Shown piece by piece: positions 41,298-49,032 of a DNA stretch of 64,000 bases. This DNA is from Nitrososphaerota archaeon (lineage in GTDB: Archaea; Thermoproteota; Nitrososphaeria; Nitrososphaerales; Gagatemarchaeaceae): contig JAPCJI010000004.1 of assembly GCA_027887005.1 (NCBI GenBank), forward strand, positions 1 to 64,000, read 5' to 3'. Each line of letters starts with the position of its first letter. The stretch's first letter is position 1. The notes under the pieces were generated by a model. The model was not told where the DNA came from, did no database searches, and saw nothing but the letters and a program-made list of their open reading frames with translations. The position numbers and the translations under genes are program-made.

Positions 41298-42077
41298 TTG
41301 CCAACGAACGATCCAATTCGAGATTACCTCGGACTTTACGCCAAACGTGAAAGTGGGTTTATCGAACATCTACTCATAACCTGTTTTTCTTCCTATTCGC
41401 CTAATCCTCTCAATTTGGGCGTTATGGCTCCTTCCAGTGAAGGTAAAACCTACGTTATCGACCTGGTCGCTTCGCTCTTTTCAAACGTCGCGAAGTTCCT
41501 AGGCGCCAGCTCCAAGTCTTTCTTCTTTGATGAGGGCCTAGAAATCAACCTGGAGACGCGTGAAGAAATCCAGCCCCGCCTGGATCGACTCAATCAGAGG
41601 CTTGAGGAGCTCAAAGGGGAGAGGTCACAGGAGGGGCTGACTGAAAAGCGCAGGATTAGGGCAGAGATTGGGCAGCTGAGGCGCAATTCGGCAACCAAGA
41701 TAAGCCTCCATGGCAGGATACTCGTCTTTCTCGACTCACCTGATCCCGGCCTCTGGAACTCGCTCAAGCCCCTCCTCAGTCACGATTCGTATGAGAGCAT
41801 CTACCAGACAGTGAATCGAGGCGTGGGCGGCATCAAGACCAAGAAAGTTCTCCTAGTCGGGTGGCCCGCCTGTATCTTCGCCTCGGCTAGAAATGAAGAC
41901 CACTGGGAGGTGTGGCCAGAGATTCAAAGCCGGTTCATCATAGTCAGCCCCAGTATGGACCCTGTGAAATACAAGCAGGCAAATGAGTTGACCGCACAGT
42001 TACTTGGTCTTCCGAGCTTCGCACTTAGAACACGCTTTCCCCGACGAAATGAGAAAGGCGGCCGAGGACGAGGTTAG
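41298..42077 (+). CDS. Replicative helicase-like ATPase, N-terminal part (frame ends at apparent frameshift)
   Basis: From TTG 41298 the frame encodes 259 residues. It has a Walker A-like PSSEGKTY near residues 41-48, Walker B RILVFLDSPD near 144-153 and a later strand KKVLLVGWPACIFASARNED, which fits phage or plasmid AAA+/SF3-like helicases. The last about 17 residues (TRFPRRNEKGGRGRG) look out of frame: the +1 frame of the same bases continues with family-like sequence. An upstream extension inside the previous gene lacks conserved sequence and was removed. Either a programmed +1 shift, a recent mutation or an assembly error is present near 42027. Confidence 0.65.
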   Translation: MPTNDPIRDYLGLYAKRESGFIEHLLITCFSSYSPNPLNLGVMAPSSEGKTYVIDLVASLFSNVAKFLGASSKSFFFDEGLEINLETREEIQPRLDRLNQRLEELKGERSQEGLTEKRRIRAEIGQLRRNSATKISLHGRILVFLDSPDPGLWNSLKPLLSHDSYESIYQTVNRGVGGIKTKKVLLVGWPACIFASARNEDHWEVWPEIQSRFIIVSPSMDPVKYKQANELTAQLLGLPSFALRTRFPRRNEKGGRGRG

Positions 42078-42873
42078 TAGGACGAGACAAGCGATGGAAA
42101 AGGTCGCTCTTCTGGGCCAGGTCGAAGGGAAAGGCTCTAGGCACGACAATTTCGTCTTCAATCCATTCTACAAGTGGGTCGCTGATCTATTCCCAGCGGA
42201 GACTGGAGTGAGAATGAGACAGTTCAGATACCTGATGAACTACGCCAACATCCTGACCATGATGAACGCAGATAGGAGGGCTAGGATAATCATCCGCGGA
42301 CAGGCAAGAGCTCTGATAACCCATTATGAAGACATTGACACAGCTGCGAGGCTGATCCTATCAGAGATAGCTGCACCCGTGCCGAGATTCAAGGTAGACT
42401 TCTACCGGAAATACGTGGTCCCCTGCTTCGAAGGGAACATAACCATCAATGCAAAACTATCTATGAAAACAGGGACGGAATTGAAGTTCGAAGGGGAAGA
42501 GCCAGTTACTGTAAGGCAGATACAGGAGTACTGCAAAGACAAGGGCAAGAATGTGGGGAGGTCGTGGCTGATCAAGACGATTCTCGAGCCCTTGGAAGAC
42601 GCGGGTTACCTGGAAGTCGGGACTGACCAAGTAGACAAGAGGAGGAACGTCTACAAGCCCCTTCATGGAGCTCAGAATTCTGAGATATTCATGGAATCCC
42701 GGTATCCTGACTATGGACAGGTGAGAGAGAGCCTAGAATCATTCCAGAAAGAATTTCAGAACACGGACCAAGAAATGGCATTCATACTTGCGGATGGAAC
42801 TTTGGTTGATGATCTTCAGAAAATTGTGGATGCTCTAATGAAATCGTACCCTTCCTTCAGAAACAATTGCTGA
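42004..42873 (+). CDS. Replicative helicase-like ATPase, C-terminal part (+1 frame) with winged helix
   Basis: This 289-codon frame continues the ATPase after the shift (EHAFPDEMRKAAEDEVSRTR). It contains a helical region DLFPAETGVRMRQFRYLMNY and a winged-helix-like C-terminal domain (VTVRQIQEYCKDKGKNVGRS ... LEPLEDAGYLEVG), as at the end of MCM-type and many plasmid helicases. If translated separately it could start at TTG 42004 or ATG 42049; joined to the upstream part, the protein would be about 525 residues. It is the last gene before the tRNA. Confidence 0.6.
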   Translation: MVFRASHLEHAFPDEMRKAAEDEVSRTRQAMEKVALLGQVEGKGSRHDNFVFNPFYKWVADLFPAETGVRMRQFRYLMNYANILTMMNADRRARIIIRGQARALITHYEDIDTAARLILSEIAAPVPRFKVDFYRKYVVPCFEGNITINAKLSMKTGTELKFEGEEPVTVRQIQEYCKDKGKNVGRSWLIKTILEPLEDAGYLEVGTDQVDKRRNVYKPLHGAQNSEIFMESRYPDYGQVRESLESFQKEFQNTDQEMAFILADGTLVDDLQKIVDALMKSYPSFRNNC

Positions 42874-42907
42874 ACGATTAGGGGGACTCCATGAGCACAG
42901 CGGGCTT

Positions 42908-42926
42908 CGTTAATCTGCGATTAACG
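42908..42926. repeat. Inverted repeat CGTTAATC-3-GATTAACG
   Basis: Perfect 8-bp arms with a 3-base centre lie 35 bp after the last gene of the element. No T-run follows, so a terminator is unlikely; an operator or recombinase site is possible. Confidence 0.6.
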
Positions 42927-42990
42927 GAATATCTCAGAATATCATGCTTTCCGGAGCCCGGTCGCACCCGATTCTGGTACCATGCTTGCT

Positions 42991-43028
42991 AAACCAGGCT
43001 TGGTCCACTATTAATTCGAACCTGGTTT
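42991..43028. repeat. Inverted repeat AAACCAGG-22-CCTGGTTT
   Basis: Perfect 8-bp arms lie about 45 bp beyond the 3' end of the tRNA-Phe gene, between it and the replication module. It could be a transcript-end hairpin of the tRNA or a site linked to integration. Confidence 0.55.
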
Positions 43029-43073
43029 GATAGGATTCAATTTCTCCAACGCGCGTCCCTATGTGCAGCGAGG

Positions 43074-43161
43074 TGCCGCGGGCCGGATTTGAGCCGGCGA
43101 CAACCCGGTCTTCAGCCGGGTGCTCTCCTTAACCCAATGTGTCAGGCTGAGCTACCGCGGC
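43074..43161 (-). tRNA. tRNA-Phe(GAA) with a 14-nt insertion in the D-loop
   Basis: Read on the minus strand, the acceptor stem GCCGCGG/CCGCGGC, the anticodon arm CCCGG-CTGAAGA-CCGGG (anticodon GAA), the T arm GCCGG-CTCAAAT-CCGGC and discriminator A are all perfect. The D-stem GCTC/GAGC is intact, but the loop holds about 14 extra bases (43129-43142, minus-strand ACACATTGGGTTAA). Without them the loop reads AGCCTGGGA, the standard archaeal form. A non-canonical archaeal intron is the best explanation. No CCA is encoded. Confidence 0.92.
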
Positions 43162-43210
43162 ACCGAGACCCGCGGACAACGGTTCTCGCTTAAGCCTTTC
43201 GAAGGATTGG

Positions 43211-44302
43211 TTAGTCTTCCCGCCACTTGAAGAACCGCACGGCCAGGGCGAATATGATGACCGACAGCACCGCGAGGACCCCGAGGTCGACCAGGGCCGC
43301 CCCGTAGTTCCCGTAGATCATGACATTCGTGAACCCCTCGATGACGTAGTAGAGCGGGAGCACATGGGCGATGCTCTGCAGGTACGCAGGCATCCCTGAG
43401 ACCGGGAAGAACGTCCCTGAGAGGAACATCATGGGGAAGGTCACCAGGTTGCCGACCACCGCCGCCGATTCAGGGGTGGTGGAGGACGTCCCGACCAACA
43501 TCCCCAGGGACACGAAGAGAAGGGGCCCCACGAGCAGGAACGGCAGAATCCCCAGCGAGAGCGTGATGTGGGCCCCGAAGAGGAAGACCCCGGTGCCTAC
43601 CATCAGGACGAACGAAATCAGAGTCATGAGGACATACCAGATCACCTTCGAGATCAGCCATTCCGTCTTGGTCAGCGGCGTCAGCGAAAGGGCCTTGAAG
43701 ATCTTGTCCTTCTTGTACTCCGAGCTTATGTTGACCAGGGCGAACATCGGGCTCGTCAGCACCGAGAACCCTATCAGCCCCGGAACCAGGAAGTCGATGT
43801 ACTTGTAGGACGAGGAGGTCGCGGACCTGGCGGTGACTCCTATGAGGTGGACCCCGGTCGCCCCGTGGAGGTTGAAGGCGTTCACGAACTCCCTGGTTAT
43901 CCCTGACACCACCGCGCTCGTCGACGAGGCGGGGTTTCCATAGATGGTCACGTTGACCGGTTTGTTGGCGATGTAGTCCGCGCTGAACCCCGAGGGAATC
44001 ACAATCCCGTCAGAATCGGAGTGGGACGAGAGGTACTGGGTGAAGTTCTGGCCAGTCGGCACAGAGACAAGATGCAGTGTAGAGGTGCTGTTCAGGGCGG
44101 AGATGAACCCCGACCCCACCGGTCCCGAGTCCTGGTTCTGAACATACACCGTGGTCGAGCCGCCGCTCCCCGAAAAGATCGCCCCGAAGAGCAGGATAAG
44201 TATCACCGGGAAGATCAGGGTGAAGAATACTCCCACCTTGCTGCGGATGTATCCCTTTCCGAAGACCGAAAGGTCAGCCAGGGTCCTCCTCATGCTAACC
44301 AT
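43211..44302 (-). CDS. ABC-2 type transporter permease (YhgE/Pip-like long extracytoplasmic loop)
   Basis: The 363-residue protein has a first membrane segment near residues 20-43, then an extracytoplasmic domain of about 130 residues, then five membrane segments toward the C-terminus (LVPGLIGFSVLTSPMFALV and on), the standard arrangement of ABC-2 subunits with a large loop. A conserved FPMMFLSGTFFPVSGMP lies before the last pair. It overlaps the ATPase gene by 8 bases. Substrate unknown. Confidence 0.87.
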   Translation of the reverse strand: MVSMRRTLADLSVFGKGYIRSKVGVFFTLIFPVILILLFGAIFSGSGGSTTVYVQNQDSGPVGSGFISALNSTSTLHLVSVPTGQNFTQYLSSHSDSDGIVIPSGFSADYIANKPVNVTIYGNPASSTSAVVSGITREFVNAFNLHGATGVHLIGVTARSATSSSYKYIDFLVPGLIGFSVLTSPMFALVNISSEYKKDKIFKALSLTPLTKTEWLISKVIWYVLMTLISFVLMVGTGVFLFGAHITLSLGILPFLLVGPLLFVSLGMLVGTSSTTPESAAVVGNLVTFPMMFLSGTFFPVSGMPAYLQSIAHVLPLYYVIEGFTNVMIYGNYGAALVDLGVLAVLSVIIFALAVRFFKWRED

Positions 44303-45239
44303 TGATTCTCGCCTCCACTGCGTCGTTCGCCTTGTCCCCCATCGGTTCGCCCACCATCCTGAGGAAAATGTCCTCCAGGCTGTCCCTCTTGGTCGTCATC
44401 TCAGAGTATGGAATCCCCGACTCGGACATCGAGCCGAGGGCGAGGAGCGCGTCGTTCTTCTGGCCCAGCTTGACCGACACCTTCCCTGAGGTGTACTCCA
44501 CGTTGAGTTTCGTGTTCTGCCTCAGGTAGTCGGCCATCTCCTTCCCCGCGCGCACCGTCAGCCTCTCCCCCGAGCCGTGCTTCGAGATTATCTCGTCCAC
44601 GGTGCCGTGGGTGATAATCTTCCCGTGGTCCATTATCGCGACCCTGTCAGCAAGCTCCTCCGCCTCTTCCAGGTAGTGGGTGGTCAGCAAGACCCCCCTC
44701 CCCTCCTTCCTGAGGTTCCGTATGACCTCCCAGACCGCCCTCCTCGCCGCCGGGTCCAGGCCCGTGGTCGGCTCGTCCAGGAAGACCAGCTCCGGGTCGT
44801 TGACAAGCGACAGTGCCATCCCCATCTTCTGCTTCTGGCCCCCCGAGAGGTGCATGAAGTAGACGTTCCCGGCGTCCTCGAGTATCACCTGTTTCAGTAT
44901 CTCGTCTGCGTCCACCTTCACTCCGAAGAGCGCCGCGTAGTACCTGATGGCTTCCCTGGGGGTCGGATAGTCGAAGAACTTGAAACCCTGTGGAATCACT
45001 CCGATCTTCTTGTGGAGGTCGTACCCCTTCGCCCAGGGGTCGAGCCCCAGCACGCTCACCTGTCCGGCGTCCCTCTGTCTGAGGCCTTCGAGGATCTCTA
45101 TGGTCGTGGTCTTGCCCGCCCCGTTCGGTCCGAGCATCGAAAAGACTTCTCCCTGTTCGACGTTGAAGGAGATGCCGTCGACGGCGTGAAGGTTCCCATA
45201 GGACTTCGAGAGTGAATCGACAGCTATGGCGCTCGTCAA
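44295..45239 (-). CDS. ABC-2 type transporter ATP-binding protein
   Basis: The 314-residue ATPase has Walker A GPNGAGKTT, signature LSGGQKQKM, Walker B LVFLDEPTTGLD and switch histidine TTHYLEEAE, with a C-terminal domain of about 80 residues. TTG 45239 is chosen as the start because the domain begins a few residues later (AIAVDSLSKSYG), a TCAAATC element lies about 28 bp upstream, and the in-frame extension to 45581 is non-homologous sequence across another gene. Confidence 0.9.
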   Translation of the reverse strand: MTSAIAVDSLSKSYGNLHAVDGISFNVEQGEVFSMLGPNGAGKTTTIEILEGLRQRDAGQVSVLGLDPWAKGYDLHKKIGVIPQGFKFFDYPTPREAIRYYAALFGVKVDADEILKQVILEDAGNVYFMHLSGGQKQKMGMALSLVNDPELVFLDEPTTGLDPAARRAVWEVIRNLRKEGRGVLLTTHYLEEAEELADRVAIMDHGKIITHGTVDEIISKHGSGERLTVRAGKEMADYLRQNTKLNVEYTSGKVSVKLGQKNDALLALGSMSESGIPYSEMTTKRDSLEDIFLRMVGEPMGDKANDAVEARING

Positions 45240-45406
45240 TTGCTCCCCATTCTCCTCCCCGATTTGACCCCAGGCGGAACCCCCCAATAACCTCGTCGCC
45301 CCGATTACAGTGGCTTTGCAACCTCGTCCAGTAGGGCCATCGATGTCGTCCTTGGACCGCCTAGTCCAGGCTCTGGTCTCCCGAAGCCTTCTCACCTTGG
45401 GAAACC

Positions 45407-45568
45407 CTAGCTCTTCGACCTGTTGCTTTCTCTCTGGACGGACTTGCGGAGTCGGTTTAGCTCGGCAATCTTTTCCTTGTATTCCCTTTTCTTCTTCTTG
45501 TTTCCCTGTATGCGCGCCTGGTCGTATAGCTTCCTCAGTTTCTCTTCTTCTAAGGCGTAATCGGACAA
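45407..45568 (-). CDS. 53-residue lysine-rich coiled-coil protein
   Basis: A short frame starts at TTG 45568 and encodes an acidic then very basic helical protein (LEEEKLRKLYDQARIQGNKK ... EYKEKIAELNRLRKS). The heptad-like spacing suggests a coiled coil. A TATA box centred 28 bp upstream of the TTG gives the same leaderless arrangement as neighbouring genes, which supports it being real. No family is recognised. The remaining bases between 45240 and 45727 hold only promoter elements. Confidence 0.5.
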   Translation of the reverse strand: MSDYALEEEKLRKLYDQARIQGNKKKKREYKEKIAELNRLRKSVQRESNRSKS

Positions 45569-45592
45569 CTTCGGAAACCAAGGCCCAGGGTC

Positions 45593-45600
45593 ATAATATC
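45593..45600 (-). promoter_or_regulatory. TATA box of 53-residue protein gene
   Basis: GATATTAT on the minus strand is centred about 28 bp before TTG 45568. Confidence 0.5.
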
Positions 45601-45695
45601 TCTTTCAGATACCCGTCACAAAGGTCCAATATGCGCCAATGGAGCGTTGAATGACCTGAAAAGCTACCGGAACCATCCCCGACCCCATCTGACCC

Positions 45696-45703
45696 CTTAA
45701 CTA
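45696..45703 (+). promoter_or_regulatory. TATA box of TBP gene
   Basis: CTTAACTA is centred 28 bp before ATG 45728, so the TBP mRNA is probably leaderless or nearly so. Confidence 0.55.
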
Positions 45704-45727
45704 CCTTCGAATCTCCACGCATCGCCA

Positions 45728-46285
45728 ATGCCCCAGACGAAGGCGATAGTGAGCATCGAGAACGTCGTTGCTTCTGCCTCAATAGATCAGAGGGTCGACC
45801 TCAACCTGATAACCAAGAAATTTGTCGACGTAGAGTATCATCCCGACCAGTTCCCTGGACTCGTATTCCGGCTGAAGGACCCAAAGACGGCCACCCTGAT
45901 TTTCAGCTCCGGGAAGATGGTCTGCACGGGTGCGAAATCGGAGCAGCAGGCAAGAAAGGCGGTGCATGAGGTCGTCAGGAGGTTGAAGAAGCAGGGCATT
46001 CCCATCAAGAACGAGGCAAAGATACAGATACAGAACATGGTGGCATCGGTGAACCTTGGAGGGAAGATTCACCTAGAGGAAGCGGCTAGAACGCTACCAG
46101 GCTCGATGTACGAGCCAGAACAGTTCCCCGGCCTGATCCACAGGATGCCTGACCCCAAGACAGTGATCCTTCTCTTCTCCTCCGGGAAGCTCGTCTGCAC
46201 CGGAGCCAAGCGGGAGGGTGACGTTTACAGGGCAGTGAACAACCTGCACGTGATGCTTGAGGAAAAAGGGCTCATGATTTATTGA
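45728..46285 (+). CDS. tbp: TATA-box-binding protein (TBP)
   Basis: The 185-residue protein consists of the two direct repeats of TBP: IENVVASASIDQRVDLNLIT ... FSSGKMVCTGAKSE (residues about 7-65) and IQNMVASVNLGGKIHLEEAA ... FSSGKLVCTGAKRE (about 98-160). Each has the YxPDQFPGLVFR/YEPEQFPGLIHR strand that contacts DNA. It is the general transcription factor that recognises the TATA boxes seen throughout this window. Its presence proves an archaeal origin for the core sequence. It is a single-gene unit. Confidence 0.97.
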   Translation: MPQTKAIVSIENVVASASIDQRVDLNLITKKFVDVEYHPDQFPGLVFRLKDPKTATLIFSSGKMVCTGAKSEQQARKAVHEVVRRLKKQGIPIKNEAKIQIQNMVASVNLGGKIHLEEAARTLPGSMYEPEQFPGLIHRMPDPKTVILLFSSGKLVCTGAKREGDVYRAVNNLHVMLEEKGLMIY

Positions 46286-46552
46286 CCTTTCCCGCGACCA
46301 CCGACGGCACTTCCTGAGGCCGTGGCCGCCCAACTCCTTTCGCAGAAGCGTTGACCGTGACTGTTCTTCTCCTGGTAGCAATCACGACAAGCTATCGAAG
46401 ACGAAAGAGATGGGTCGCTTCAGTCGGAGGAGGACTAGAGTGGAAGGGCAGTTCCTCCCCCACGATCAGCCGACTGCTGTTCAAAGGTGAACTATTAAGT
46501 TCCCTCGGGCCAGACCTCGTCCGCCGAAACGGAAGTGTAGGGGACAAACTAG

Positions 46553-47134
46553 ATGTCGATACCAACCCAGCTGCAGCCGTTCCTGAACACGGTACCGGAA
46601 TGGGCTCTTCTCCTCTCTCTTCTGCTGGTATCTTTGGCCCTGGCCTTCGCGGGCAGGCGTGTCGTCAAGGTTCTAGCATTCCTGCTGGTGGGACTGATAG
46701 GCGCTTCCGTGGGCGGCATTCTAGCAGCACAATACCTCGCAGGCGCTCTGGGGACTTCGATCGGGGCCCTCGTCGGCTTCCTCCTCGGAGGCCTCATCGG
46801 GCTGCTCCTGATCCGATTGGGCATAGGACTGGCCATTGGCTACGCCGCCTACGTGCTCACGACGACGTTCGTCTCAGGCAACACGATACCCCTCATTGTC
46901 GGCTTCGTCTTCTTCATTATTGGTGCAGCTTTCTATAACAGGATACTCGGCTTCATCACCGCGGTCGCAGGGGGCCTCCTCTTCTTCGACGTGCTGACGC
47001 TCTACGGCCTGGGCTCGACTCGATCAATTGTCCTGGCAGTCGTATTGACCCTGGCGGGAATCTGGGTCCAGGAACGGCCGGGCCGAAGGAAGTCATCCCA
47101 ACAGGCCTCAGCGCCGGCCCCGACGGGCACCTGA
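46553..47134 (+). CDS. Multi-spanning membrane protein (DUF4203-like)
   Basis: The 193-residue protein has six to seven hydrophobic segments, many with Gly/small-residue repeats (VLAFLLVGLIGASVGGILAA, LVGFLLGGLIGLLLIRLGIG), and a short polar C-terminal tail. The pattern resembles DUF4203/TMEM198-type proteins, but this assignment is tentative. Its function is unknown. The 267 bases before it hold a TATA-like CTATTAAG about 59 bp upstream and no other feature I can support. Confidence 0.65.
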   Translation: MSIPTQLQPFLNTVPEWALLLSLLLVSLALAFAGRRVVKVLAFLLVGLIGASVGGILAAQYLAGALGTSIGALVGFLLGGLIGLLLIRLGIGLAIGYAAYVLTTTFVSGNTIPLIVGFVFFIIGAAFYNRILGFITAVAGGLLFFDVLTLYGLGSTRSIVLAVVLTLAGIWVQERPGRRKSSQQASAPAPTGT

Positions 47135-47142
47135 TTCCTGCT

Positions 47143-47751
47143 TCAGACCTTTCCGGCCCACTCGACCAGAGCCTCGAGCAGCTTCCTCAGCGTCTCCCGG
47201 GTCTTCTCATCGATTAGCTTCAGGTCCTTGTCCAGCTTGTCCTGGGCCCTCGCCACGTAGAGCTGAGGACTGTTGATCGGATGCATGTTCAGGTCCACCA
47301 TGATCTGCCTGAGGTGGAGCTGGGCCCTGGCCCCTCCCCTGGGGCCGTCGGAGGCGCTGATGATTGCCGCTGGCTTCCCTTCCCAGGAATTGTCGTCCGA
47401 GGGCCTGTTCCCCCACTCGATGGCGTTCTTGAGCAGTGCTGAGATGGAGTAGTTGAACTCCGGGGTTGAGAAGAGCACCGCGTCCGACTGTTTGATCTTC
47501 TCCTTGAACAGCCTCACTTCGGCCGGCATCTCCGCTTCCAGGTCCTGGTTGTAGATCGGGAAGCCTGAAACGTCGAAGATCTCCAGTGCGACGCCCGGAG
47601 GAACCAATTCCTTCGCGGCCTGCAGGATGGCAGTGTTGAAGGAGCCTCTGCGGGCACTCCCAGAGATTCCAAGAATGTGGATTCCGCCGACCGGCTGGTT
47701 GGCCTTGGTTTCAAAGAGCTGGCTCGACAAATCAGAAACCCTGGAGCCCAC
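47143..47751 (-). CDS. NADPH-dependent FMN reductase family protein
   Basis: The 202-residue flavodoxin-fold protein has the FMN phosphate loop GISGSARRGSFNT near residues 28-40, the TPEFNYSISALLKNAIEW region near 96-113 and GARAQLHLRQIM later, as in chromate/quinone/FMN reductases (ChrR, SsuE-like). A polar leader of about 20 residues precedes the fold; the true start may be TTG 47730 rather than GTG 47751. It supplies reduced flavin or reduces quinones; the partner is unknown. Confidence 0.88.
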   Translation of the reverse strand: MGSRVSDLSSQLFETKANQPVGGIHILGISGSARRGSFNTAILQAAKELVPPGVALEIFDVSGFPIYNQDLEAEMPAEVRLFKEKIKQSDAVLFSTPEFNYSISALLKNAIEWGNRPSDDNSWEGKPAAIISASDGPRGGARAQLHLRQIMVDLNMHPINSPQLYVARAQDKLDKDLKLIDEKTRETLRKLLEALVEWAGKV

Positions 47752-47804
47752 CCAAGCCTATCGCCATATCAACTTGATGGAGCTAGACGCTGAAATGCGA
47801 ACGT

Positions 47805-48350
47805 TCAGTCGTGATACTTCTTCTCGCCCGCTGGAATCGGGACCTTGAGCCAGTTCTCGGCCGGCGGCAGCGGGCAGATGTATGCGTCGCTGTAGGCGCA
47901 GTAGGGGTTGTAGGCGTAGTTGAAGTCTACGGCGTACTTGTCGTCATGCTGCACCTCTAGGTCTAGGTAACGGGCGGCTCCGTAGCTCTCCTTCCCTGAG
48001 GTGCCATCTCTGAACGGGATGAAGATGCTCTGGTCCTGTCTTTCTGCCGACTGGTAAGCATGGAGCACCACCGCCTGTCCGCCGACGGAAAGCTCGAATC
48101 GGCCTATGTCGTTGAACAGCTGCCTCGTCCCCTTGCTGGTGGTCATGATCACACTCCGGGTCAGGGGGTCCCGACGGAGCGAGGTCTCGAACCTGAAACT
48201 GGGGTCCGTGTCGAAGTACTTCAGGCCCTGGAAATTGGCCTGGCCCTCATGCCCCAGGGGCGAGTCATGGTCCGTCCTGAACTGCTCGTCCTTCTGTTCC
48301 CGGAACCTAAGGAGGGCTCGGTTCCACGTCTCAACGTCCTCTGGATTCAT
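47805..48350 (-). CDS. DUF1684 family protein
   Basis: The 181-residue protein carries the DUF1684 ending: GAARYLDLEVQHDDKYAVDF, NYAYNPYCAYSDAYICPLPP and ENWLKVPIPAGEKKY. This C-terminal block (YNPYCAYS...CPLPPxENxLxxPIxAGE) is nearly invariant in the family. The biochemical role is not established. Start is ATG 48350. It is a cytoplasmic protein by its lack of signal or membrane segments. The FMN reductase gene lies about 50 bp downstream on the same strand. Confidence 0.85.
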   Translation of the reverse strand: MNPEDVETWNRALLRFREQKDEQFRTDHDSPLGHEGQANFQGLKYFDTDPSFRFETSLRRDPLTRSVIMTTSKGTRQLFNDIGRFELSVGGQAVVLHAYQSAERQDQSIFIPFRDGTSGKESYGAARYLDLEVQHDDKYAVDFNYAYNPYCAYSDAYICPLPPAENWLKVPIPAGEKKYHD

Positions 48351-48426
48351 TACCTACACCTCCGAATTGGACAGCCAGAACAAGAACCTTTCCGATTGAA
48401 GCCCGCCTCTTAGGGTAGCGTCAAAT

Positions 48427-48930
48427 ATGGCGCCTCTGCGCAATGGCATCGTGGAAACTCGCAAGCCTCCGGGGCCGAAAGGCCCAAACGTTGCCTTCGT
48501 CCTCCTCGCCTCTGGTCTCGTAGTTACACTGGGGCTCATTTCGTCGCTATCTCAACCCCAGTCCAGTGCTCCACCGTTCAGTAATCCTGCTTATTTGGTC
48601 CCCGCCGCGAACCAATGGGGCAGATGCACTGTCTCCAACGGTACCCAATCATCGGGCGAGTTGTGCTTCGGGGCTCTTTCAGACGCGGTCGTTTTCAACT
48701 GCGCGAGAGAAGCGGCTTCTCCCTCCGGATGCAGGACGACTGTGGTCAGCGTGTACGACCAAGAATGGAATTACAATCTTACCATATGGTTCCCTTACTA
48801 CAACGCAAGCATTCCTGACAGAAACTGCGCCCTGACGCCTCCGCTAGCATCGGGACTATTCCATGGATGGTGTATTATGGTCGGTCAGAATTCATTCGTC
48901 GTAAGCAACCCCGGTCCCGAACCGACCTAG
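48427..48930 (+). CDS. Membrane-anchored extracellular protein with disulfide-type cysteines
   Basis: The 167-residue protein has one membrane segment (NVAFVLLASGLVVTLGLISS, about residues 21-40) and an outer domain with six cysteines (in GRCTV, ELCFG, FNCARE, SGCRTT, RNCAL, GWCIM) and several N-glycosylation sequons. Paired cysteines outside the membrane suggest disulfides. No family is recognised. It is divergent from the DUF1684 gene. Confidence 0.65.
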   Translation: MAPLRNGIVETRKPPGPKGPNVAFVLLASGLVVTLGLISSLSQPQSSAPPFSNPAYLVPAANQWGRCTVSNGTQSSGELCFGALSDAVVFNCAREAASPSGCRTTVVSVYDQEWNYNLTIWFPYYNASIPDRNCALTPPLASGLFHGWCIMVGQNSFVVSNPGPEPT

Positions 48931-49032
48931 TCGCAACTCCGTACCAAACTCCGCTGTAGAGAACAAATTCAGGTCTAGTCAGGCCCTCATCGGGTTTATC
49001 TCGTAGGCATCCTCGCATTGCAAGGTACCACT

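Noticed and set aside
45240-45581. Long N-terminal extension of the ABC ATPase at 44295
   Set aside because: It is basic, low-quality sequence running across the 53-residue protein gene in another frame; the ATPase domain begins right after TTG 45239.
46351-46938. 195-codon plus-strand frame before the DUF4203-like gene
   Set aside because: Most of it is an out-of-frame reading of the membrane protein gene, with Arg/Pro-rich composition typical of shadows in GC-rich DNA.
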